Part shown: positions 1 to 6,648 of the stretch, piece by piece
Position numbering within the stretch: the stretch's first letter is position 1
How the letters are laid out: the number at the start of each line of letters is the position of its first letter
Source of the DNA: JBDHTS01 sp039808845
Lineage (GTDB): Bacteria; Pseudomonadota; Alphaproteobacteria; Micavibrionales; Micavibrionaceae
Assembly: GCA_039808845.1 (NCBI GenBank)
Contig: JBDHTS010000026.1
Span: forward strand, 1-27,077
DNA length: 27,077 nt
Direction of reading: 5' to 3'
The notes under the pieces: generated by a model
Database searches by the model: none
Told to the model about the DNA's origin: nothing
The model's input: only the letters and a program-made list of their open reading frames with translations
Made by a program: the position numbers and the translations under genes

Positions 1-1
1 G

Positions 2-163
2 GGAGGAAGGCGCGGCAAACCGCAGCTGCTTTTGTCATATGCGGCGGGCGGCGACGTACCCGACCCTTATTATGGCGGGGAAGATGATTTCGCCCGCGCG
101 TACGACCTGATCGAACAGGGCATCGAGGGACTGGTCCGGCATCTGGAGGGGCAGAGCGCATGA
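2..163 (+). CDS. Low-molecular-weight protein tyrosine phosphatase, C-terminal part
   Basis: Only the last 53 codons are present; the gene enters from the left edge. The fragment contains VPDPYYGGEDDF followed by YDLIEQGIEGL. This is the conserved C-terminal signature of low-molecular-weight phosphotyrosine phosphatases, in which the Asp of the DPYY motif is the general acid. The catalytic CX5R loop would lie upstream, outside the window. The stop codon overlaps the start of the next gene (ATGA), so the two are translationally coupled with a fructosamine-kinase-family gene. In bacteria such phosphatases often sit beside these kinases. One group is reported to dephosphorylate ribulosamine or erythrulosamine phosphates, so a role in protein deglycation is more likely here than phosphotyrosine signalling. 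The family call is firm; the substrate is inferred. Confidence 0.88.
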   Translation, partial: GGRRGKPQLLLSYAAGGDVPDPYYGGEDDFARAYDLIEQGIEGLVRHLEGQSA

Positions 164-1023
164 CGGCGGATTTACTGATTGAGGAAGTGGCGCGGATCGC
201 GGGCAGGGCGGTCATGGAACCGCGGCCTTTCGCCAACGGCCATGGCACGGACATTTATCTGGCGGATCTGCGTGACGGAAGCGGCAGGGTCGTCATCAAG
301 CGCGCACGGCAGCCGGAGGCGGCTCTGGACGTCGAAGGGTGGATGCTGACCTATCTGGAAGAACGCACGGACCTTCCGGTGCCTCATGTGCATTGCGCGG
401 AAAAATCCCTGCTGATCATGGATTATATTCGCGATACCGGAAGGGTGACTCCGGGCGTGGAGACCGGCGCAGCCGGGCATCTGGCAAAACTCCATGCCAT
501 CAAGGGCAGGCAGTACGGGCTGGAACGTGACACGCTGATCGGACCGATGCGGCAGCCGAATGTCTGGTCGGACGACTGGGTCGCGTTCTTTCGAGACTAC
601 CGCCTGCTCTATACGGCCCGCAAAGGCGTGGAAGAGGGGACGCTGCCTTACAGCGTGGTGAAGGATATAGACCGCATTGCCGTATCTCTGGACAAATGGA
701 TTACGAAACCGGCGGCACCGGCACTGATCCACGGGGATTTGTGGGGCGGCAATGTGATGACCGGCGCGGATACCGTCAATGCGTTCATCGATCCCGCGAT
801 TTACTATGCCGATCCGGAAATCGAACTGGCCTTTATTGCGCTGTTCTCCACATTCGGCGAGCGCTTCTTCAAGCGGTACCATGAACTTTCTCCGATCCAG
901 CCAGGATTTTTCGAGGAGCGGAAGGATGTTTATGCGCTTTATCCGCTTCTCGTGCATGCGCGCCTGTTCGGCGGTCCCTATATCGAGAAGATCGAGCATA
1001 TCGCACAGCGTCTGCTGGGATAG
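160..1023 (+). CDS. Fructosamine-3-kinase family protein (ketosamine kinase)
   Basis: This 287-residue protein has the aminoglycoside-phosphotransferase-like kinase fold. VVIKRA (Lys47) is the expected ATP-binding lysine. IHGDLWGGNV (residues 190-199) is the fructosamine kinase form of the catalytic loop, with Asp193 as base and Asn198 as metal ligand. IDPAIYYADPEIELA (210-224) supplies the metal-binding Asp211. Length and motif order match the FN3K family, which phosphorylates ketosamines on glycated proteins so that the adduct becomes unstable and falls off. Bacterial members mostly act on ribulosamines and erythrulosamines. The ATG overlaps the stop codon of the upstream phosphatase, so both are probably one operon acting in sequence in the cytoplasm. 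The family assignment is strong; the exact sugar substrate cannot be read from sequence. Confidence 0.9.
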   Translation: MTADLLIEEVARIAGRAVMEPRPFANGHGTDIYLADLRDGSGRVVIKRARQPEAALDVEGWMLTYLEERTDLPVPHVHCAEKSLLIMDYIRDTGRVTPGVETGAAGHLAKLHAIKGRQYGLERDTLIGPMRQPNVWSDDWVAFFRDYRLLYTARKGVEEGTLPYSVVKDIDRIAVSLDKWITKPAAPALIHGDLWGGNVMTGADTVNAFIDPAIYYADPEIELAFIALFSTFGERFFKRYHELSPIQPGFFEERKDVYALYPLLVHARLFGGPYIEKIEHIAQRLLG

Positions 1024-1028
1024 GAACA

Positions 1029-1781
1029 ATGGCCGGATTTCAGGGAAAGTTTACAAAAATCGCCACCGCCATCGGCGTTGCCGGAATCATCGGCTCGGCG
1101 CTTGTTTTCCTGTTTCAGGAAGGGCATCGCGTAGCGGAGCCGCCGACGGCGGTTCAGGCCGTTCCGCCCGTGCAGCGGAAACCCGTTCCGGCAGTCCGCG
1201 AAAAGCAGGCGCAGACTCCGCTCCGCGCTGCTCTTCCGGCAAAACCCGTCCTGCCGCCCAAGGGTCTGTCGCCGCAGCCGCAGGGCAGGCCGGAATTGCA
1301 GCTGGATCACCTCGCGGGCACGTTGCGCGTGGCGATTCCGGGCATGGCAAAGGGAACGCGTCTTCCGCTGGAACATAGCTGTTATCGCAAGAACCAGTCA
1401 CCGCCTTTTGCCTGGAGCGGCGCGCCAGCGGGAACGAAAAGCCTTGTCGCCGTTCTGGAGCGGCGGCAGGCTGGAAAACCGGCTGCATGGATATGGCTTG
1501 TTTATGACATCGATCCGAAGGAGGGCAGCATGGGCGGTGGCGTGCCGCGCAGCCCCGACCTGCCCGGCGGCGCGCGCCATGCCCTGAACACTTACGGCAA
1601 GGCGGAATATACCGGGCCATGCGAACCGCGCGGGCAGATTCCATATGCATTGCGTCTGTTCGCGCTGGATACGGCGATCGATCTCCCGGCGGGGATCAGC
1701 CGGGCGCAGCTGATTCAAGCAATGAACGGCCATATCATCGACGCGGCGGAGTTTCCGGTCGTGCATTATCTGCGGTTTTAG
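1029..1781 (+). CDS. YbhB/YbcL-like PEBP (Raf kinase inhibitor-like) protein, membrane anchored
   Basis: This 250-residue protein has three parts. A hydrophobic segment at residues about 12-30 is probably an uncleaved signal anchor. A Pro/Ala/Gln-rich linker spans about 36-98. A C-terminal domain of about 150 residues carries PEBP features: the start LEHSCYRKNQSPPFAW, then WIWLVYDID, NTYGKAEYTGPCEPRG, PYALRLFALD, and a final hydrophobic beta segment. The spacing follows YbhB/YbcL, a small phospholipid-binding-protein-like fold whose bacterial function is poorly known. The usual ligand-pocket DHW-like signature is altered (VYDID in place of D-x-D...H), so binding may differ. The gene starts 5 bp after the kinase stop and may be co-transcribed with it. 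The periplasm-facing location is inferred. Confidence 0.8.
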   Translation: MAGFQGKFTKIATAIGVAGIIGSALVFLFQEGHRVAEPPTAVQAVPPVQRKPVPAVREKQAQTPLRAALPAKPVLPPKGLSPQPQGRPELQLDHLAGTLRVAIPGMAKGTRLPLEHSCYRKNQSPPFAWSGAPAGTKSLVAVLERRQAGKPAAWIWLVYDIDPKEGSMGGGVPRSPDLPGGARHALNTYGKAEYTGPCEPRGQIPYALRLFALDTAIDLPAGISRAQLIQAMNGHIIDAAEFPVVHYLRF

Positions 1782-1796
1782 TTTTGGCATGAAATC

Positions 1797-1913
1797 GCCG
1801 AATAGCAAAAAGCGCCGCAGGCATTTTTTAAATTGAACCGCAGAGAACGCAGAGGCACTGCACTTCTCTGCGTTCTCTGCGGTTAAAATTCTTGTTGCCT
1901 GCGGCGCTTTTTG

Positions 1914-1922
<9 letters not shown>
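1797..1922. repeat. Nested inverted repeat between convergent genes, probable two-way terminator
   Basis: The outer arms at 1797-1823 and 1896-1922 are perfect 27-nt inverted copies. The inner arms at 1836-1854 (AACCGCAGAGAACGCAGAG) and 1866-1884 are perfect 19-nt inverted copies around an 11-nt loop. The outer stem has an A-run on one side and a T-run on the other, so transcription from either direction would make a strong GC hairpin with a U tract. It lies between the PEBP gene and the end of etfA, and the right arm includes the etfA stop codon. The inner arm resembles a CTCTGCGTTCTCTGCGGT-type element scattered in many genomes (recollection, not searched), so a small mobile repeat inserted inside an older terminator is possible. 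Confidence 0.8.
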
Positions 1923-2858
<936 letters not shown>

Positions 2859-2869
2859 GGCGTTCGCTT

Positions 2870-3619
2870 TCAGAGGACTTTGGCTTCGTTGCGCAGGCGG
2901 TCGGCCAGTTCGCGCGCGTCCGCCACCATGATGCCGGGCTTGCGCGCCGGGGGCGGCGAGACTTTCAATGTTTTCAGGCGCGGCGCGATATCGACGCCCA
3001 GCGCTTCCGGCGTCAGGGTCTCCAGCGGCTTCTGCCGGGCCTTCATGATATTGGGCAGGGAGGCGAAGCGCGGCTGGTTCAGCCGCAGATCCGCCGTGAT
3101 GACGGCGGGCAGTTTGACATCGAGCGTTTCAAGGCCGCCGTCTATTTCCCGCGTCACGGTGGCGCGCCCGCCGCCGGGTTCGATTTTCGAGGCGAAGGCC
3201 GCCTGGCCCCAGCCGAGCAGGGCGGCCAGCATCTGCCCGGTCTGGTTGTTGTCGTTATCGATGGCCTGCTTGCCCATCAGGATGAGACCGGGGTTTTCCT
3301 TTTCAGAAATTTTTTGAAGCAGCTTCGCCACTGCCAGAGGTTGCAATTCAGCATCCGTCTGGATCAGGACCGCGCGGTCCGCGCCCATGGCGAGGGCGGT
3401 GCGCAGCTGTTCCTGCGCCTGCGCCGCGCCCGCCGTGACGGCGACGATTTCCGAAGCCTTTCCAGCCTCCTTCATTCGCACCGCTTCCTCGACCGCGATT
3501 TCGCAGAACGGGTTGAGGGACATTTTGACATTGGCCGTTTCGACGCTGGACCCGTCCGTCTTCACACGGATGGACACATAGGCATCGATGACACGTTTGA
3601 CAGGGACGAGGATTTTCAT
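2870..3619 (-). CDS. etfB: Electron transfer flavoprotein beta subunit
   Basis: This 249-residue protein, starting MKILVPVKRVIDAYV, has the AMP-binding beta-subunit fold. Signatures seen are LMGKQAIDNDNNQTGQM, GWGQAAFASKIE, and the strongly conserved LPAVITADLRLNQPRFASLP followed by NIMKARQKPLE. I chose the ATG at 3619 because ETF beta proteins begin right at MKILVPVKR; an in-frame TTG three codons upstream is less likely. There is no convincing Shine-Dalgarno at either start. It is the first gene of the etfB-etfA operon, whose promoter should lie in 3630-3780, where an 18-bp palindrome is found. Nothing in the protein looks truncated. Confidence 0.96.
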   Translation of the reverse strand: MKILVPVKRVIDAYVSIRVKTDGSSVETANVKMSLNPFCEIAVEEAVRMKEAGKASEIVAVTAGAAQAQEQLRTALAMGADRAVLIQTDAELQPLAVAKLLQKISEKENPGLILMGKQAIDNDNNQTGQMLAALLGWGQAAFASKIEPGGGRATVTREIDGGLETLDVKLPAVITADLRLNQPRFASLPNIMKARQKPLETLTPEALGVDIAPRLKTLKVSPPPARKPGIMVADARELADRLRNEAKVL

Positions 3620-3660
3620 GGATTTCAAACAAAAAGGTTAATCAGGGTGAAATTGTAAAA

Positions 3661-3678
3661 GCCGAACATATGTTCGGC
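3661..3678. promoter_or_regulatory. Perfect 18-bp palindrome, candidate operator
   Basis: GCCGAACATATGTTCGGC is a perfect palindrome 42 bp upstream of the etfB start and about 112 bp upstream of the divergent metallopeptidase-like gene. No T tract follows it, so an operator is more likely than a terminator. Its core CGAAC-N4-GTTCG has the form of the Bacillus-type LexA (SOS) box. Alphaproteobacterial LexA usually binds GTTC-N7-GTTC instead, so another dimeric repressor may be the user. Confidence 0.5.
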
Positions 3679-3790
3679 AAGTGCCTGGAAAGGTTAAAAA
3701 CCGCCTCTTTAAAGAAAGTTTGACGCATGGGCCAGTTTATGGGAATATCATCCAATTCATTGGATTTGTGAAACAATAAGAAGTAATAAC

Positions 3791-4819
3791 ATGACTCCAG
3801 CGCTTGTTGTCATATTCAACGACCAGTCCGGGCAAAGAAATCCTGCGGTGATAGTGGTGATAAAGGGGCCTGTGATCCTGGTTTCGGATTTCACCTTTGC
3901 CGCCGCGAATAATAATGCTGCTGTGCGGCCCGATCACAAACTGGAAGCCCAGGAAATTTACGATGACGTCATGAGGCGGAAGGGCAAGGTCGATCCTGAA
4001 ACGGCGCGCCGGTTTGTCAACAAGGTCTATTATCGGGCATATGATCATTTGAGCGGATTGTCTGATCTTTCTCTCGGACTCAAGCTCAACCTTTATGAAA
4101 GCATCGCTGCCGAAAACAATCCGTATAATGCCGAATTCCTTGACGCCCTCAATCAGGAAATGGGGCTTACGGAAGCGTTTTACCGCCAGGAAGCCAAGTT
4201 CATGGAGAAATTCTTTTCCGGGGAACATGCCGCTGTGCTCGACAGGCAATGGAGCGAGGCGGGGCATGCCGGAACATTTTCCGAAGCGATGCATAGCGCG
4301 ATCATGAATCCTGAGGCGACCGGCGCGGAAAAGAAAAAGGAACTGATCCGTTTCATTGCCGAAAGCTTCTGCGCGTTTACCGGACAGAGCTGTCCCGAAA
4401 TTGACTTTTTCAAGGGCGATCCGCGTTCGCGGGGATATGCTGCGCCGGATGGATCGGTCGTTGGCATCAACGAAGATGCGCCTTCTTTTCGGCAGGATTT
4501 CCTCGAACTGCTCTTCACGACGATGCATGAGCTGGACCACCGTGTTCAGAGGGATCTCGGCGAGGCCTGCCGCGACGGACGCCTGGACCGCGACCATCCG
4601 CTTTATACGGCGGGACGCGTTTATCAGGCCAATCTTGTAAACGGTTTCGGATATATTCCGCCAGAAAACCCGGTGGGCCACGAAGCTTATACGCAACAGC
4701 CCGCGGAAGTCGGTGCCAATTACGCCGCGGGAATGGCCGCCTATCGCGCGAACAAGCTTTACGGCGCGGGCTGGAGAAAACCTGCCGCCCGTTTCGACGG
4801 TCCCAGGCTGGCCGCTTAA
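3791..4819 (+). CDS. Putative HExxH zinc metallopeptidase-like protein, family not recognised
   Basis: I do not recognise the family of this 342-residue protein. TTMHELDHRVQRDL (HELDH at 246-250) is an HExxH zinc motif preceded by hydrophobic residues. QQPAEVGANYAAGMA (302-316) lies about 55 residues later, and Glu306 could be the third zinc ligand, as in gluzincin-type peptidases. The middle (about 50-190) is predicted helical and charged. The N-terminus has a short hydrophobic stretch but no clear cleaved signal peptide. The Shine-Dalgarno is weak. The gene ends 11 bp before the tRNA remnant that marks the prophage junction, so it lies just outside the phage on the chromosome, unless an older element also ended here. 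Codon use is more mixed than in the etf genes, which would fit acquisition. The peptidase activity is inferred from the motif alone. Confidence 0.7.
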   Translation: MTPALVVIFNDQSGQRNPAVIVVIKGPVILVSDFTFAAANNNAAVRPDHKLEAQEIYDDVMRRKGKVDPETARRFVNKVYYRAYDHLSGLSDLSLGLKLNLYESIAAENNPYNAEFLDALNQEMGLTEAFYRQEAKFMEKFFSGEHAAVLDRQWSEAGHAGTFSEAMHSAIMNPEATGAEKKKELIRFIAESFCAFTGQSCPEIDFFKGDPRSRGYAAPDGSVVGINEDAPSFRQDFLELLFTTMHELDHRVQRDLGEACRDGRLDRDHPLYTAGRVYQANLVNGFGYIPPENPVGHEAYTQQPAEVGANYAAGMAAYRANKLYGAGWRKPAARFDGPRLAA

Positions 4820-4830
4820 GCCATAAAAAG

Positions 4831-4878
4831 TGGCGTTCCCGAGAGGATTTGAACCTCCGACCAACAGTTTAGGAAACT
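4831..4878 (-). other. 3' half of tRNA-Arg(CCT): candidate attL of the prophage
   Basis: Read on the minus strand, this holds the anticodon loop TTCCTAA (anticodon CCT at 4871-4873), the 3' anticodon stem ACTGT, a 5-nt variable region, the T arm GGAGG-TTCAAAT-CCTCT, the 3' acceptor strand CGGGAAC, G73 and an encoded CCA. Upstream there is no GTTCCCG to pair with the acceptor strand and no D arm, and the 5' anticodon stem matches only for the three bases next to the loop. The tRNA is therefore a 3' fragment. tRNA genes, including tRNA-Arg(CCT), are common integrase targets, and the fragment lies exactly between host and phage genes. A complete tRNA should exist at the other end of the prophage. 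Confidence 0.75.
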
Positions 4879-4896
4879 CGTTCCTGCTGGTTTAAA

Positions 4897-5005
4897 GCCG
4901 TAAACCTTTCAAATGTTTAGCATATCCGGCTTGTGCTATTGCCGTAAAGCCCCTTAGGACGTAACCCGTTGTTTTTACAGCACCTGTTTTTCCCTTATAG
5001 CACAA
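4897..5005. repeat. Short repeats beside the attachment junction (possible integrase or repressor sites)
   Basis: GCCGTAAA occurs twice in direct orientation (4897-4904 and 4941-4948). The 9-nt inverted pair TTGTGCTAT / ATAGCACAA lies at 4931-4939 and 4997-5005, and the second copy overlaps a likely -10 box. GGTTTA/TAAACC (4889-4906) makes a further small dyad around the first direct repeat. Such clusters next to a core site could be arm-type sites for the integrase or accessory factors, or an operator. The repeats are directly visible; their function is inferred. Confidence 0.4.
4974..5001 (+). promoter_or_regulatory. Candidate sigma-70-type promoter for the two small plus-strand genes
   Basis: TTTACA (4974-4979) and TATAGC (4996-5001) are separated by 16 bp and lie 22 bp before the first small gene. 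The -35 box matches TTGACA at five of six positions; the -10 box matches TATAAT at four of six. The region is AT-rich compared with its surroundings. Because the rest of the phage is read from the other strand, these genes need their own promoter, which supports the call. Confidence 0.45.
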
Positions 5006-5023
5006 AAAATGGAGGATTTTTCC

Positions 5024-5254
5024 ATGCCGCTTGATGACGCTCTTTTAAACGAACTCGCATGGCAGTCTTACCGGGATTGCCACACGCCGGCTGAACGTTC
5101 TGCGATCCTGGCCAGGAGCGGGGAAAGCTTCTTTCGGGACCGGGCCCATTACCACACCGGCATTCTCAAGGCGGCTTTCACGCTGCTGGAAGCGAAAGGC
5201 TATCATGTGGTAAAAAATCCCGGTTTTCAGGAGGATTATGCAGACATATGTTAA
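5024..5254 (+). CDS. Small hypothetical protein (76 aa), phage left end
   Basis: I do not recognise this protein. An in-frame ATG exists at 5009, but GGAGG at 5011-5015 stands 8 nt before the ATG at 5024, so the shorter 76-residue form starting MPLDDALLNELAWQSY is favoured. It is soluble, mixed-charge and probably helical, and ends in Cys. No signal peptide or membrane segment is seen. It lies on the opposite strand to the late operon, right inside the attachment junction, with its own likely promoter, and overlaps the next small gene by 7 nt. Genes in this position often are expressed from the prophage (lysogenic conversion or superinfection exclusion), but there is no direct evidence of that here. 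Confidence 0.6.
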   Translation: MPLDDALLNELAWQSYRDCHTPAERSAILARSGESFFRDRAHYHTGILKAAFTLLEAKGYHVVKNPGFQEDYADIC

Positions 5255-5427
5255 AGCATAAATTCGAACTGCATATGGTATCGTTCAAGACGGACTATGG
5301 AGCCGGGGCTTATGCAACGCTGCACGCCACGGAAAAGCCCAGCCAGGCGCAAATGAAAGCGCTGCGTGATTTTATGAAGCTGATGGAGAAGCGCCTTATA
5401 GAGGACGATTTTTCCGATCTTGTGTAA
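5248..5427 (+). CDS. Small hypothetical protein (59 aa), coupled to the preceding gene
   Basis: I do not recognise this protein. It reads MLKHKFELHMVSFKTDYGAG at the start and ends EDDFSDLV, with a central region (ATEKPSQAQMKALRDFMKLM) likely to be helical. Its ATG lies in the ATGTTAA overlap with the stop of the preceding gene, and AGGAGG is about 13 nt upstream, so translational coupling is likely. A competing ATG at 5238 gives only a seven-codon frame. The last 32 nt overlap the 3' end of the o-spanin gene on the other strand, so the two transcription units converge tail to tail. No membrane segment is visible. Confidence 0.55.
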   Translation: MLKHKFELHMVSFKTDYGAGAYATLHATEKPSQAQMKALRDFMKLMEKRLIEDDFSDLV

Positions 5428-5680
5428 CCGTTCGGCCTTGTTCGCGCATCTTGTGATAATCGATCAGCATCATCACCGCCGTCGGGATTTCGCAGCGCGG
5501 CGCCATGACAGGCAGGCATCCGGCTTTCGTCAATTCGGAACGCAGGCGGTCCTGTGTTTCCGGGGCGTATTGCACGACGTCGGGCTGGGTGATCGTGGCG
5601 GCAGGCCGGACGTTAAAAGCTGTGGGCGCGCAGGATGCGATCAAGATCGCCAGCGGTAATATCGCGATTGCGGATTTCAT
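5396..5680 (-). CDS. o-spanin (Rz1-like outer-membrane lipoprotein)
   Basis: This 94-residue protein has a short hydrophobic signal with the lipobox IASC (Cys17). The mature part would be a lipoprotein rich in Pro, Gln and charged residues. Its first 68 nt lie inside the end of the i-spanin gene in another frame, the classic Rz/Rz1 arrangement. In such pairs the lipoprotein sits in the outer membrane and joins the coiled-coil inner-membrane partner across the periplasm to fuse the membranes at the end of lysis. AAGGA precedes the ATG at good distance. It is the last gene of the late operon and overlaps the small plus-strand gene by 32 nt. Mature Cys residues at 55 and 63 could allow disulphide-linked dimers, as proposed for other o-spanins. 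Confidence 0.75.
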   Translation of the reverse strand: MKSAIAILPLAILIASCAPTAFNVRPAATITQPDVVQYAPETQDRLRSELTKAGCLPVMAPRCEIPTAVMMLIDYHKMREQGRTVTQDRKNRPL

Positions 5681-5867
5681 TTTGCTTTTTCCTTACCTGA
5701 ATATCCTGTTTCTGGGCTTCATTTTCGGCTTCAAGTTTTTCCACTTTAACGGCGGTTTCCACTGCTTTGCGCCCTTGCTCCTCCCGGTGGCGGCCGTAAA
5801 GCAGGACCGCGACGGCCAGCGCCAGGACCAGCACGGCAGGCCACCAGGTTTTCAAAATTCTTGTCAT
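5613..5867 (-). CDS. i-spanin (Rz-like inner-membrane protein)
   Basis: This 84-residue protein has one N-terminal membrane segment (about residues 8-25, WPAVLVLALAVAVLLYG). A charged helix rich in Glu, Lys and Gln follows to about residue 70, with heptad-like spacing that suggests a periplasmic coiled coil. This is the i-spanin layout. The start overlaps the endolysin stop (ATGA) and its 3' end contains the start of the lipoprotein gene in another frame. The sequence is too short and variable for family recognition, so the call rests on topology and order, which together are persuasive. Confidence 0.75.
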   Translation of the reverse strand: MTRILKTWWPAVLVLALAVAVLLYGRHREEQGRKAVETAVKVEKLEAENEAQKQDIQVRKKQNEIRNRDITAGDLDRILRAHSF

Positions 5868-6343
5868 ATCGCTTTAATCCCCTTCAGGCACAGATCACGT
5901 TCGGCCTGCCGGCGCTTGACCAGGCCGGGCAGCTTGCGGCCCTTCGCGTAGATCCAGCGCGGCAGCTGATCGCACGCGCCGGCAATGTCGCCGGCATTGA
6001 GTTTGCGCAGCAGCGTGGACGACCGGAAGGCGGCGGGGCCGACGTTGTAGACGAAGGAACCCAGCGCCGCCAGCTGGTAGTCGTTCAGCGGCGCGTCCGT
6101 CGCGTCGTCGACGACCCGGATCGCTGCGCTCAGTTCGTCGTTCAGCAGGATGTCGCATTCCTCTTTTGTGAAAGTCTGCCCCAGGCGGACGTTCTTCGTC
6201 GTGCCATAGCAGGCCGTCGGGATGCCGACGGGGTCGGAATAGGCGACGGGCTGAAAGCCTTCATGCTTGATAACCAACGGCGTCGCGATGCCGAGGGCGG
6301 CCCCGACGACGACGGCGCTGATCATGTAGGACCGCGGCTTCAT
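5864..6343 (-). CDS. SAR endolysin, GH24 lysozyme (RrrD/P21 lysozyme-like)
   Basis: This 159-residue protein has a weakly hydrophobic Ala/Gly/Val-rich N-terminal segment (about residues 7-25), typical of a signal-anchor-release domain. A muramidase domain follows. Glu28, Asp37 and Thr43 in HEGFQPVAYSDPVGIPTACYG have exactly the E-8-D-5-T spacing of GH24 phage lysozymes. LAALGSFVYNVGPAAFRSST and the C-terminal RWIYAKGRKLPGLVKRRQ motif also match. SAR endolysins are exported by the host Sec system, stay tethered and inactive, and become active once the membrane is depolarised, cutting glycan strands in the periplasm. Genes on both sides overlap it by ATGA. Family and active site are clear; the SAR mode is inferred from the hydrophobic segment. 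Confidence 0.92.
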   Translation of the reverse strand: MKPRSYMISAVVVGAALGIATPLVIKHEGFQPVAYSDPVGIPTACYGTTKNVRLGQTFTKEECDILLNDELSAAIRVVDDATDAPLNDYQLAALGSFVYNVGPAAFRSSTLLRKLNAGDIAGACDQLPRWIYAKGRKLPGLVKRRQAERDLCLKGIKAI

Positions 6344-6633
6344 TCCGCTTTACCGAAAAAGAGCTGCGCGATGAATGATCCGAAAACGCCCATCAGGAAA
6401 CTGACGAAGCCGATGATCCCAAGCCCCCGGTTGACCATGTCTTCATGCCGCTGGACGATCGGTTCCGTCTTGTCCATGCGGTCGTGTATAGCGGTCAGTT
6501 TGCCTTCCTGTTTCGTGTCCTGGATCAACAGTCTTTTGGCCGTATCGTCGATGACGACGACGCGTTCGTTTAAATTCTTCAGGTTGGCTTCGATGCCGCC
6601 CAGCTTCAGCAGGAGTTCTTCGGCAAAGTCCAT
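6340..6633 (-). CDS. Holin candidate (XhlA-like layout: coiled coil plus C-terminal membrane segment)
   Basis: This 97-residue protein has a long charged N-terminal helix with coiled-coil character (about residues 5-65), one hydrophobic segment (GLGIIGFVSFLMGVFGSFIA and following, about 70-93) and a short basic end. That layout is like XhlA-type lysis proteins and single-pass class III holins. The ATGA overlap with the SAR endolysin makes a membrane-triggering role likely, since SAR endolysins need only a small-hole pinholin or similar. A good GGAAGGA ribosome site precedes the ATG. I cannot name the family from the sequence. Other reading: a membrane-anchored structural or regulatory protein. 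Confidence 0.6.
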   Translation of the reverse strand: MDFAEELLLKLGGIEANLKNLNERVVVIDDTAKRLLIQDTKQEGKLTAIHDRMDKTEPIVQRHEDMVNRGLGIIGFVSFLMGVFGSFIAQLFFGKAE

Positions 6634-6648
6634 AGGAATTCCTTCCGG

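Noticed and set aside
3737..4864. Minus-strand open frame opposite the HELDH gene
   Set aside because: Its start lies inside the tRNA remnant and its product has no recognisable motif, while the plus-strand product has a coherent HExxH protein sequence.
4831..4960. Complete tRNA or tRNA with a group I intron in the anticodon loop (known for tRNA-Arg(CCT) in some alphaproteobacteria)
   Set aside because: No 5' acceptor strand or D arm is found upstream, and no conserved intron core elements (for example AGACTA with a matching TAGTCC) are visible.
4831..5008. Fragment of tmRNA
   Set aside because: The T arm and acceptor fit a normal tRNA with a CCT anticodon loop, and no tag-peptide reading frame or pseudoknots are evident.
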